Below are positions 1 through 7,521 of a stretch of DNA of 64,000 nucleotides, in pieces. Both the position numbers and the translations under genes were made by a program. This DNA is from UBA2093 sp044340485. Its GTDB lineage: Bacteria > Actinomycetota > Acidimicrobiia > Acidimicrobiales > Ilumatobacteraceae. How positions within the stretch are numbered: the stretch's first letter is position 1; each line of letters begins with the position of its first letter. The stretch covers positions 1-64,000 of the forward strand of contig JBIITN010000005.1 of assembly GCA_044340485.1 (NCBI GenBank), given 5' to 3'. The notes under the pieces were generated by a model. It saw only the letters and a list, made by a program, of their open reading frames with translations, did no database searches and was not told the origin of the DNA.

Positions 1-369
1 GCGGGATCAGTATTTGTGAACCCTGGTAGTGATGCAAAGAGCGCGGGCGCGTTAATTGATGCATCCAGATTGCGCGGGACTCGTCTTCGTTCTGCCGTCG
101 TAACAGAAAAACATGCAAACTTTATTCAGTCAGACCCTGATGGTCTAGCTGATGACGTTCTGGCGCTTATGTGTGTTGTGCAAGACGCAGTACAAGAGGA
201 GCACGGGATCCGTCTGCGAAGCGAAATAACACTGGTCGGCTTTGACTCTGAGCTTTCTTCACGGTTTGCTGATGACAGCGACTATGTCACTGAAATCGAA
301 CGTGTCCCTAATGCTGAACGTGCACACGCCAAACTGGAAGGCATCCTCGCCCGTGGAGATCAGACGTAA
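1..369 (+). CDS. murB: UDP-N-acetylenolpyruvoylglucosamine reductase (MurB), C-terminal part
   Basis: The reading frame is open from the first base and ends at TAA 367-369, so this is the 3' end of a gene that starts outside the window. The first codons read AGSVFVNP, the conserved GS-x-F-x-NP of the MurB substrate domain. LIDASRLRG, SEKH-like TEKHANFI and the final RSEITLVGF are typical of MurB C-termini. MurB reduces UDP-GlcNAc-enolpyruvate to UDP-MurNAc in the cytoplasm. The stop overlaps the ftsQ start (TAATG), so the two are probably cotranscribed and translationally coupled. An in-frame GTG at 16 is internal and not a start. Confidence 0.9.
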   Translation, partial: AGSVFVNPGSDAKSAGALIDASRLRGTRLRSAVVTEKHANFIQSDPDGLADDVLALMCVVQDAVQEEHGIRLRSEITLVGFDSELSSRFADDSDYVTEIERVPNAERAHAKLEGILARGDQT

Positions 370-1466
370 TGACAACACAGCCTCCTACGAACACAAATGG
401 TTCGCATGATCCGGACGATCTTGATTCCACCGTCGATGCATCACGCCCGATACAGGTTCCATCAGGTGATGAAATTGCCGTTACTGAAGTGCCAGATGAT
501 GTGGTGCGAGAAATGGGTGAGTTGTTTGGTGATGAGGCAAGTGCATCTACGGCGCTCTCACACACAGACACTGGCGACGTAATCACCATCTCTGATCAGT
601 CATTACGTGATGGCAATGCTCAAGATGTCTCAGTACTTGATATTGGCTCGCACGCCGATGACGTCATGGTGATCAATGCTGACGACATAGATCGCATCGT
701 CATCGTCGATCAAGATCAGCCCGATCCCACATTTGAAGAGCGACGTCGCAAACGGGAGCGGCGGGAGAAAATAAAAAAGATTCGCTGGTTCAAATGGGCA
801 GCTGTCGGTGTTGTTCTGTTCATAGTTGTGATCGCTCTTCTTGCATCTCCGCTGTTTTCTGTGCGTGATGTGCAAGTGGAAGGAGCGGTGTATACCTCAC
901 CCGAAGCAATTAATGCCGCCACAGATCTTTTGGCTGGTGATTCGTACTTTACGCTTGACACGAATGGAGCATCCGACATTTTGAAAGACGACCCGTGGGT
1001 GGAAGATGTTCGAATCTCTAAGCACTTTCCCAACACCGTTGTGATCGAAATTGATGAGCGCGCTCCGGTGGTGTGGTATGTCGGGGAAGACAACAAGGCT
1101 CGCGTGGTCGACGCCGAAGGTCGCATCATTGCAGTTCTTGATGGATGGCCCACCGATTATCTCCAAGTCACCGGCGTTGGCCCATCCCTTTTAGCGGGGG
1201 CTGTTGCCGACGTCGGATATCGTGCGGCTGCCCAGACAGTGCTGGCGTTGCCTGATGAGTTGGGGCGACTGGTGCAGTCACTGGAGTTGAGCCAGGGCGG
1301 GGAGCTGTCGATGACATTGTCGTCTGGAACCATCGTGCGTTTTGGTACTCCGACTGACCTTCAAAACAAGCTGGTGTCAGTGGTCGTGTTGTTGCGCCGC
1401 CAAAACCCCACCGACATCGCTGTTATTGACGTCTCCACCGGGGAAGTCACAGTCGCAATGCGCTAA
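369..1466 (+). CDS. ftsQ: Cell division protein FtsQ
   Basis: This is a bitopic divisome protein linking the cytoplasmic ring to septal peptidoglycan synthesis. The 365-residue product has a long acidic, low-complexity cytoplasmic region (about 1-120), a basic patch (124-140, rich in RRRKR), one membrane segment (about 142-160), then a POTRA domain starting PLFSVRDVQVEGA and an FtsQ beta domain with the conserved DERAPVVWY. The acidic N-terminal extension is longer than in E. coli FtsQ, as is common in actinobacteria. It starts inside the murB stop and lies directly before ftsZ, without ftsA. The last codons are copied in a downstream tandem repeat. Confidence 0.9.
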   Translation: MTTQPPTNTNGSHDPDDLDSTVDASRPIQVPSGDEIAVTEVPDDVVREMGELFGDEASASTALSHTDTGDVITISDQSLRDGNAQDVSVLDIGSHADDVMVINADDIDRIVIVDQDQPDPTFEERRRKRERREKIKKIRWFKWAAVGVVLFIVVIALLASPLFSVRDVQVEGAVYTSPEAINAATDLLAGDSYFTLDTNGASDILKDDPWVEDVRISKHFPNTVVIEIDERAPVVWYVGEDNKARVVDAEGRIIAVLDGWPTDYLQVTGVGPSLLAGAVADVGYRAAAQTVLALPDELGRLVQSLELSQGGELSMTLSSGTIVRFGTPTDLQNKLVSVVVLLRRQNPTDIAVIDVSTGEVTVAMR

Positions 1467-1532
1467 AACACAGTCGCAATGCGCTAAAACACAGTCGCGA
1501 TGCGCTACAACACAGTCGCGATGCGGTAATGC
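1449..1532 (+). repeat. 21-bp tandem repeat, four copies, spanning the ftsQ stop
   Basis: Units lie at 1449-1469, 1470-1490, 1491-1511 and 1512-1532. The first two are identical (acagtcgcaatgcgctaaaa plus c). The third has two substitutions and the fourth diverges near its end. The first unit includes the last four ftsQ codons and its TAA, so the array looks like expansion of the ftsQ tail. Because the unit is a multiple of three, the TAA recurs in frame in unit 2, while unit 3 has TAC there. It fills most of the gap before ftsZ. No hairpin is evident. Confidence 0.9.
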
Positions 1533-1629
1533 GTGCCCATGAATAGAGGGAAATCAGACGGAATTCCCCACTATTGAGGTGTCGGTGTGGAAACATTGAA
1601 CGACCGAAGTCCCCATGACTTCACTGCCC

Positions 1630-1635
1630 GGAGGT
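1630..1635 (+). promoter_or_regulatory. Shine-Dalgarno that fixes the ftsZ start
   Basis: GGAGGT lies nine bases before ATG 1644. It favours ATG 1644 over the in-frame GTG 1587, which has no comparable site. Confidence 0.75.
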
Positions 1636-1643
1636 ACAGGCCA

Positions 1644-2738
1644 ATGGCCGGAGCACCACAGAATTATCTCGCCGTTATCAAGGTGATTGGAATTGGTGGT
1701 GGCGGTGTGAATGCCGTCAACCGCATGATCGACGCCGGATTACGCGGCGTCGAATTCGTCGCTATCAACACAGACGCCCAGGCTCTTCTTATGTCTGATG
1801 CCGACGTCAAACTCGACATCGGTCGCGAACTCACACGCGGACTAGGAGCGGGATCTGATCCCGAGGTGGGTCGTGCGGCTGCCGAGGCGCATCGTGAAGA
1901 AATTGAAGAGCTCATCCACGGCGCTGACATGGTGTTCATTACAGCGGGAGAAGGTGGCGGCACTGGTACTGGCGCTGCGCCGGTAGTTGCAGAGATTGCA
2001 AAGTCGCTTGGCGCTCTCACCATTGGCGTTGTCACGCGTCCATTCCAGTTCGAAGGCCGTCGTCGCGCTGTACAAGCAGATAACGGCATCCAACGCCTAA
2101 AGGAAAAAGTCGACACCCTCATTGTTATTCCAAACGATCGCTTGCTGACTGTTGCAAACGACAAGACGAGTCTTGTAAATGCGTTCAAGATGGCAGACGA
2201 CATCTTGTTGCAGGGAGTCGGTGGCATTACCAACCTCATCACAACACCTGGTCTTATCAACACCGACTTTGCTGACGTACGAATGATCTTGTCTGGTGCT
2301 GGTTCTGCACTAATGGGAGTTGGCGTCGCAAGTGGCGATAATCGCGCTGTTGTCGCTGCTAAGGATGCAATTTCAAGTCCGATGCTCGAAGCAGCAATCG
2401 ATGGTGCTCGTGGCATTTTGCTTAACATCACTGGTCCATCGAGCATGGGCCTTTTCGAGGTCAACGCTGCAGCGGAAGTGGTGCACGGTGTTGCCCATCA
2501 AGACGCAAACATCATCTTCGGAACTGTGATCGACGACGAAGCTGGCGATGAAATTAAAGTCACTGTTATCGCAGCAGGCTTCGAACGGTGGGACGGATCA
2601 TCTGCACCAAGTCGCACTTCGTCTACTCGGTCGGCAGAACCACGTCCTGTTTCATCGTCGGCAATTTTTAATGATGACGACGTTGATCCGTTCTCAGATG
2701 ATGACGACGACTTCGACGTTCCTTCTTTCTTGAAATAG
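1644..2738 (+). CDS. ftsZ: Cell division GTPase FtsZ
   Basis: FtsZ is the tubulin homologue that polymerises into the Z ring at midcell. From the chosen ATG the product is 364 residues and begins MAGAPQNYLAVIKVIG, the usual actinobacterial start. The nucleotide loop GIGGGGVNAVNRM is followed by the tubulin signature GGGTGTG (about 104-110) and the T7-loop NTDFAD (about 206-211). An acidic linker leads to the C-terminal peptide FDVPSFLK, which binds partners such as SepF. An in-frame GTG at 1587 would add 19 residues unlike FtsZ, so I prefer 1644, which has a GGAGGT site. No ftsA precedes it, which fits SepF as membrane tether. Confidence 0.97.
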   Translation: MAGAPQNYLAVIKVIGIGGGGVNAVNRMIDAGLRGVEFVAINTDAQALLMSDADVKLDIGRELTRGLGAGSDPEVGRAAAEAHREEIEELIHGADMVFITAGEGGGTGTGAAPVVAEIAKSLGALTIGVVTRPFQFEGRRRAVQADNGIQRLKEKVDTLIVIPNDRLLTVANDKTSLVNAFKMADDILLQGVGGITNLITTPGLINTDFADVRMILSGAGSALMGVGVASGDNRAVVAAKDAISSPMLEAAIDGARGILLNITGPSSMGLFEVNAAAEVVHGVAHQDANIIFGTVIDDEAGDEIKVTVIAAGFERWDGSSAPSRTSSTRSAEPRPVSSSAIFNDDDVDPFSDDDDDFDVPSFLK

Positions 2739-2744
2739 AGATAG

Positions 2745-3413
2745 ATGACTGCATCGGTTGACACATCGGTAGTGTGTGCCAACGTTCGCGACATCAAAGA
2801 ATTAATTCATCAGCGTGTTCAAGAACGCGGTGGCGACAACGTATCTATAGTTGCCGTTACAAAAACGCGAAGCTGGGACGCAATTGATGCCGCCCATGTC
2901 TGTGGGTGTGATGCGGTAGGCGAGAACTATGCACAAGAACTGCGCGACAAGGTGCAAGGTCACGAACTGCAGATCCCAGTTCACTTCATTGGCGCCATCC
3001 AAACCAACAAGATCCGACTTGTTGCAGATGTTGTAGATCTGTGGCAATCAGTTGACCGTGAATCGCTGATTGAGGAGCTCGTCAAGCGAAGTCCTCAGCC
3101 ACCGCGAATCTTGATTCAGGTGAATACGACCGGGGAAGAATCAAAACACGGGTGTGATCTGCGCGACATCGAATCCCTTCGTGGCGCATGCGATGCCAAA
3201 GGAGTGGTTGTGGAGGGCTTTATGACAATGGGGCCTACTAACGAGGATCGCGAGGAGACTCGCCGGGCATTCGCACTGTTGCGAAAACTCGTTGACCAGC
3301 ATGGGTTAGGCGTGTGTTCAATGGGAATGAGCGGTGACTATCTCATGGCAGTCGACGAGGGTTCAACAATGGTGAGGATTGGTCAGGCAATCTTTGGGCC
3401 ACGAGGCATCTAA
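2745..3413 (+). CDS. PLP homeostasis protein, YggS/PLPBP family
   Basis: This is a soluble pyridoxal-phosphate-binding protein of the alanine-racemase-like barrel fold, thought to buffer PLP rather than catalyse. The 222-residue product carries VAVTKTR with the likely Schiff-base lysine K40, GENYAQEL, HFIGAIQTNKI, QVNTTGEESKHG, and the C-terminal phosphate-binding SMGMSGDY and VRIGQAIFG. The length is normal. It starts seven bases after the ftsZ stop and sits between ftsZ and sepF, as in many Gram-positive bacteria. The pgeF gene usually found between ftsZ and yggS in mycobacteria is missing. Confidence 0.93.
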   Translation: MTASVDTSVVCANVRDIKELIHQRVQERGGDNVSIVAVTKTRSWDAIDAAHVCGCDAVGENYAQELRDKVQGHELQIPVHFIGAIQTNKIRLVADVVDLWQSVDRESLIEELVKRSPQPPRILIQVNTTGEESKHGCDLRDIESLRGACDAKGVVVEGFMTMGPTNEDREETRRAFALLRKLVDQHGLGVCSMGMSGDYLMAVDEGSTMVRIGQAIFGPRGI

Positions 3414-3433
3414 GCACCTGTATCGTCGTATCG

Positions 3434-3460
3434 CAGCACGCCGACAGCACGCCGACAGCA
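3434..3460 (+). repeat. Short 11-bp direct repeat in the yggS-sepF gap
   Basis: The unit cagcacgccga occurs at 3434-3444 and 3445-3455, with a partial third copy to 3460. It lies in a 107-base gap that also holds the sepF promoter. No function can be assigned. Confidence 0.6.
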
Positions 3461-3508
3461 TGGTCGCGAACTGTGCAGAGTGTCCCATAGCGGGGTGTCT
3501 ATGACGAT

Positions 3509-3514
3509 TAGTCT
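3509..3514 (+). promoter_or_regulatory. Leaderless-type -10 box of sepF
   Basis: TAGTCT is followed by six bases and then ATG 3521, with no Shine-Dalgarno. Transcription would start at or very near the A of the start codon. Confidence 0.6.
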
Positions 3515-3520
3515 GTAGAT

Positions 3521-4060
3521 ATGTCGGTCTTTCGCAGGGCAATGGATTATTTGGGTCTTAGCGGTGATGACGGCTATGACGATTACGACTTGTCGACTGA
3601 GTATGAACGCCCCTCTCGTTCAAGTCGCATGCCCGCGCAAGAACCATTAACGCGCGGTCGTGGCGGATACGAACCCGAGTACGTGCAAGATGTGAGTCGA
3701 CCTGCGCCACGTCCACGTATCGATGACACTGGCAATGTTCGCCGTCCAGATGATTCAGGACTCGGTGTTCGTCCAATTGGTGCGCCGCGTACAACATCAA
3801 CAGTGCGACCTGTCGCATCTCAAGGTGAACCTGTCACAGTGCGTCCTCGTAGTTTTAATCAAGCCCAAGAAGTTGCTGATCATTTCAAAGAAGGTCAGCC
3901 CGTCATAGTGAATCTTGAAGGAGCCGACAAAGACATGTCGCGACGCATTATCGATTTCGCGAGTGGCTTGTGTTACGGACTCGGTGGATCTATGGAAAAA
4001 GTCGGTAGTGGTGTGTACTTGTTAAAGCCATCTGCCGGATACGACGCATCTCGCCACTAA
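3521..4060 (+). CDS. sepF: Cell division protein SepF
   Basis: SepF binds membrane through an N-terminal amphipathic helix and anchors FtsZ by its C-terminal peptide. The 179-residue product starts MSVFRRAMDYLGL, a typical amphipathic helix. An acidic then arginine/proline-rich linker (about 20-105) follows, then the SepF core with VRPRSFNQAQEVADHF, PVIVNLEGADKDMSRRIIDF and a glycine-rich turn GLGGSMEKVG. In actinobacteria lacking FtsA, SepF is the main Z-ring anchor, which fits its place two genes after ftsZ. It appears to have its own promoter. Confidence 0.95.
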   Translation: MSVFRRAMDYLGLSGDDGYDDYDLSTEYERPSRSSRMPAQEPLTRGRGGYEPEYVQDVSRPAPRPRIDDTGNVRRPDDSGLGVRPIGAPRTTSTVRPVASQGEPVTVRPRSFNQAQEVADHFKEGQPVIVNLEGADKDMSRRIIDFASGLCYGLGGSMEKVGSGVYLLKPSAGYDASRH

Positions 4061-4079
4061 CTAGCGTTACTGATCTGTC

Positions 4080-4325
4080 ATGGGAATTATCTGTGGGCTT
4101 CTCAGCCTGTATGGAATCATCATCATCTTGCGCATTGTTGCATCGTGGTTTCCTGTTGACTACAACAGCCCATTTGCGCCAGTTGTGCGTGTGCTTGTTC
4201 AGTTAACCGAACCAGTACTTGCGCCGGTTCGTCGTGTATTGCCGATGGCCGGCCCTTTTGATTTCACCCCGATTGTGGTGTTGATCGCAGTGAACATCAT
4301 CCTTCCTCGTTTGCTTGGGTGCTGA
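4080..4325 (+). CDS. YggT family membrane protein
   Basis: This small integral membrane protein of 81 residues has two hydrophobic segments (about 2-22 and 55-78). Between them lie the family motifs RIVASWFPVDYNSPF and LTEPVLAPVRRVLP. The family is conserved next to sepF in Gram-positive bacteria and cyanobacteria; its molecular role is poorly defined. In mycobacteria the next gene is divIVA/wag31, but here ileS follows at once. TACTGA six bases before the ATG resembles the other leaderless boxes but lacks the final T. Confidence 0.88.
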   Translation: MGIICGLLSLYGIIIILRIVASWFPVDYNSPFAPVVRVLVQLTEPVLAPVRRVLPMAGPFDFTPIVVLIAVNIILPRLLGC

Positions 4326-4339
4326 CGCGCCTCTCGCCG

Positions 4340-4345
4340 TAGCCT
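4340..4345 (+). promoter_or_regulatory. Leaderless-type -10 box of ileS
   Basis: TAGCCT is followed by six bases and then GTG 4352. No Shine-Dalgarno is visible, so a leaderless mRNA is predicted. Confidence 0.6.
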
Positions 4346-4351
4346 CGTAGC

Positions 4352-7300
4352 GTGCCGTATCCCAACGTCAACCCCCAACCGCATTTCCCCTCAATTGAAG
4401 AGGGTGTTCTGGCTCGCTGGGAAAAAGACAACACATTCATGCGCAGTATCTCTGCACGTGAGCCGGGGGAAAATGGGAGCAACGAATTTGTCTTCTATGA
4501 CGGCCCACCCTTTGCAAACGGCTTACCTCATTACGGACATCTCCTTACCGGTTTTGTCAAAGATGCTGTGCCCCGATACCAGACGATGCGCGGTAAACGC
4601 GTCGAGCGACGATTTGGGTGGGATTGCCACGGATTGCCAGCAGAGGTGGAAGCGGAAAAAGAGCTAGGCATTTCTGGCCACCCTGAAATCGCCGAGTTCG
4701 GTGTCGAGCGATTCAATGACGCATGTAGGACCAGTGTTTTGCGTTACACCGATGAGTGGAGAAAGTACGTCACTCGACAGGCGCGCTGGGTTGATTTCGA
4801 TAACGATTACAAAACTCTTGACCTTGATTACATGGAAAGCGTCATGTGGGCGTTTCGCACATTGTGGGACAAAGGCCTGATCTACGAGGGTTTCCGTGTC
4901 CTCGCATACTGCTGGCGGTGCGAGACGCCGTTATCGAATACCGAAACACGAATGGATGACGTGTATCGCGACCGTCAAGATCCAGCGCTCACAGTGTGGT
5001 TCACACTCGAGACAGGTGAGCGCATCATGGTATGGACCACCACACCATGGACACTGCCGAGCAACTTAGCGCTTGCTGTAGGTCCTGATATTGAGTACGC
5101 AGTTCTGCAAGATTCAACTGGACAGCGGTACATCATTGCCGAATCTCGTCGAGACAAGTACGAAAAAGAACTTGAAGGATTAGAGCTTGTAGAAGTGATT
5201 CTTGGATCTCAACTTGTTGGCCGTCGTTACACGCCAATGTTTGACTACTTTGCTGACACTGATAACGCGTTTCACGTCCTCGGTGCCGATTTTGTGACTA
5301 TTGAAGACGGTACTGGTGTTGTGCACTTGGCACCTGGTTTTGGCGAAGACGACCAAATTGTGTGTAACGCAGCTGGAATTCAAACATTGTGTCCAATGGA
5401 TGAACACGGTCGATATACGTCAGAGATAATCCCGTGGGCGGGAACACATGTGTTTGAAGCAAATCCAAGTGTGATCGCCCATTTGAAAGAACGTGGGGTG
5501 GTGGCGCGTCACGACACCTACAACCACCCGTATCCACATTGCTGGCGATGTGCCGAACCACTTGTCTATCGTGCTATCTCATCGTGGTTCGTCAAAGTCA
5601 CCGACATTCGCGACCGCATGGTGGAGCTGAATGAGCAGATTCGTTGGGTACCGGAACATCTCAAAGAAGGAAGTTTTGGTAAGTGGATCGCAAATGCTCG
5701 TGACTGGTCCATTAGTCGTAATCGTTTCTGGGGGTCGCCCATTCCTGTGTGGAAGAGTGATGACCCCACGTACCCACGCATCGACGTGTATGGGAGTATC
5801 GAAGATATTCGCCGAGACTTTGGTGTCATAGTCACCGATTTACATCGTCCGGCAATCGACAATCTTGTGCGACCAAACCCAGATGACCCCACTGGTAGGT
5901 CAATGATGCGACGCGTACCGGAGGTGCTTGATTGCTGGTTTGAAAGTGGATCCATGCCCTTTGCTCAGGTTCATTATCCCTTCGAAAATCGTGAGTGGTT
6001 TGAACATCACTATCCAGGTGACTTCATCGTTGAATACATCGGACAGACACGTGGGTGGTTTTATACCTTGCACGTGTTAGCCACGGCACTGTTTGACCGT
6101 CCTGCATTTGCTACGTGTGTGAGCCACGGAATTGTCCTTGGCGATGACGGCCAGAAAATGTCAAAAAGTTTACGGAACTACCCCGATCCGATGGGAATGT
6201 TCGACATTCATGGTGCAGATGCCATGCGTTGGTATCTGTTGTCTTCGTCTATCTTGCGTGGCTCCGATTTCTCGGTGACCGAACAGGGTATTCGCGACAC
6301 GGTGCGCCAGGTCCTATTGCCTTTGTGGAACTCGTGGTATTTCTTATCGCTGTATGCAAACGCTGAAAGCGCAACAGGATCTTTCCGAGTTGATAGTACA
6401 AATGTGCTTGATCGATACGTATTGGCCAAATTACGTGACACAGTGCTTGTCACGACCCGCGCAATGGACGAAGCCGATCTATTCGGGGCTTGTCAACACG
6501 TACGAGTGTTTCTCGATGTATTAACCAATTGGTACATTCGACGAAGTCGTGACCGTTTCTGGTCAGGGGATCAAGATGCAATCGACACATTGCACAGCGT
6601 GCTGGACGTTGTTGTTCGATTAGTGGCACCACTATTGCCACTAATCGCAGATGAAGTGTTCGTCGGTTTGTATAACGGCGAGAAAGACAGTGTCCATCTC
6701 ACCGATTGGCCAGATGCGAATCAGTTACCGGAGGACGCCACGCTGGTGCAAGCGATGGATTTGGTTCGCGACGTATGTTCGTCTGCGTTGTCTGTGCGCA
6801 AAGCGCACAATTGTCGGGTGCGTCAACCGTTGCAAACACTTACTGTGGCGGCCCATAACGCTGCACTACTTGAGTCTTTTGTTGAAATCATTGCCGATGA
6901 GATGAATGTAAAACAGGTTGCGTTGCGCACTGATGTAGATACTGTTGCCCAACACGAACTTCAGGTAGTACCTGCAATGCTTGGCCCACGTCTCGGGCCA
7001 CGAACACAACAAGTGATCATCGCGGTAAAAAAGGGCGACTGGAAACAGGTAGGAGACACAATTGAAGTAGCCGGAGAAGTGCTGCAGCCCGGTGAGTTTT
7101 CCATGAAACTTGTGACTGCATCTTCTGACGCCAGTGCAACTCTTGCTGGAGGTCGTGGAATCGTGATGCTTGATTTGACATTGACCGATGAGTTAGTCGC
7201 AGAAGGAATGGCACGGGATGTGATTCGTGCTGTTCAGCAAGCGCGTCGTGACGCCGAACTCGATGTTTCTGACCGTATTGATCTCGTTTTGGGGGCAGAT

Positions 7301-7447
7301 GATCAGGTGCGTTCTGCCTTAAAACCATACGAATCGATGATTTCCGAGGAGACTTTGGCGGTGTCGTTAGAGTGGAATCAGTCCGCGTCACGTGCAATTG
7401 AGATTGAAGGCGGCGAAATTCACGTATCAGTTGCCGTAAGGCGTTGA
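4352..7447 (+). CDS. ileS: Isoleucyl-tRNA synthetase
   Basis: This class I aminoacyl-tRNA synthetase charges tRNA-Ile. The 1031-residue product has the HIGH-like PHYGH (59-63), KMSKS (602-606), the CP1 editing domain (including TTPWTLPSN), and the family pattern GSDFSVTEQGIRDTVRQVLL just before the anticodon-binding domain. The length and this region resemble the IleS2-type enzymes of mycobacteria, and the C-terminal zinc-binding cysteines of E. coli IleS are not seen. IleS2-type enzymes are generally less sensitive to mupirocin; that is inference here. It starts with GTG behind a leaderless-type -10 box. Confidence 0.97.
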   Translation: MPYPNVNPQPHFPSIEEGVLARWEKDNTFMRSISAREPGENGSNEFVFYDGPPFANGLPHYGHLLTGFVKDAVPRYQTMRGKRVERRFGWDCHGLPAEVEAEKELGISGHPEIAEFGVERFNDACRTSVLRYTDEWRKYVTRQARWVDFDNDYKTLDLDYMESVMWAFRTLWDKGLIYEGFRVLAYCWRCETPLSNTETRMDDVYRDRQDPALTVWFTLETGERIMVWTTTPWTLPSNLALAVGPDIEYAVLQDSTGQRYIIAESRRDKYEKELEGLELVEVILGSQLVGRRYTPMFDYFADTDNAFHVLGADFVTIEDGTGVVHLAPGFGEDDQIVCNAAGIQTLCPMDEHGRYTSEIIPWAGTHVFEANPSVIAHLKERGVVARHDTYNHPYPHCWRCAEPLVYRAISSWFVKVTDIRDRMVELNEQIRWVPEHLKEGSFGKWIANARDWSISRNRFWGSPIPVWKSDDPTYPRIDVYGSIEDIRRDFGVIVTDLHRPAIDNLVRPNPDDPTGRSMMRRVPEVLDCWFESGSMPFAQVHYPFENREWFEHHYPGDFIVEYIGQTRGWFYTLHVLATALFDRPAFATCVSHGIVLGDDGQKMSKSLRNYPDPMGMFDIHGADAMRWYLLSSSILRGSDFSVTEQGIRDTVRQVLLPLWNSWYFLSLYANAESATGSFRVDSTNVLDRYVLAKLRDTVLVTTRAMDEADLFGACQHVRVFLDVLTNWYIRRSRDRFWSGDQDAIDTLHSVLDVVVRLVAPLLPLIADEVFVGLYNGEKDSVHLTDWPDANQLPEDATLVQAMDLVRDVCSSALSVRKAHNCRVRQPLQTLTVAAHNAALLESFVEIIADEMNVKQVALRTDVDTVAQHELQVVPAMLGPRLGPRTQQVIIAVKKGDWKQVGDTIEVAGEVLQPGEFSMKLVTASSDASATLAGGRGIVMLDLTLTDELVAEGMARDVIRAVQQARRDAELDVSDRIDLVLGADDQVRSALKPYESMISEETLAVSLEWNQSASRAIEIEGGEIHVSVAVRR

Positions 7448-7478
7448 GTTTTCACGGTCTGCGGCGTAGCCTGCGCCC

Positions 7479-7501
7479 GCAGATATACGTCCTATATCTG
7501 C
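7479..7501. other. Perfect 9-bp inverted repeat before the DksA-like gene
   Basis: GCAGATATA (7479-7487), loop CGTCC, TATATCTGC (7493-7501). It lies in the 74-base gap between ileS and the next start, immediately 5' of the GGGAG Shine-Dalgarno. There is no T-run, so it is not a standard terminator. It could be an operator overlapping a TATANNT-type -10 box or an mRNA hairpin. Confidence 0.7.
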
Positions 7502-7521
7502 ACACTCCGGGAGAGTAAAAC

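Noticed and set aside
1587..1643. Upstream GTG start for ftsZ
   Set aside because: It adds 19 residues not seen in FtsZ and has no ribosome site, whereas ATG 1644 has GGAGGT at good distance.
1664..2464. 266-codon minus-strand frame opposite ftsZ
   Set aside because: It is a shadow of ftsZ codon bias with no recognisable domain.
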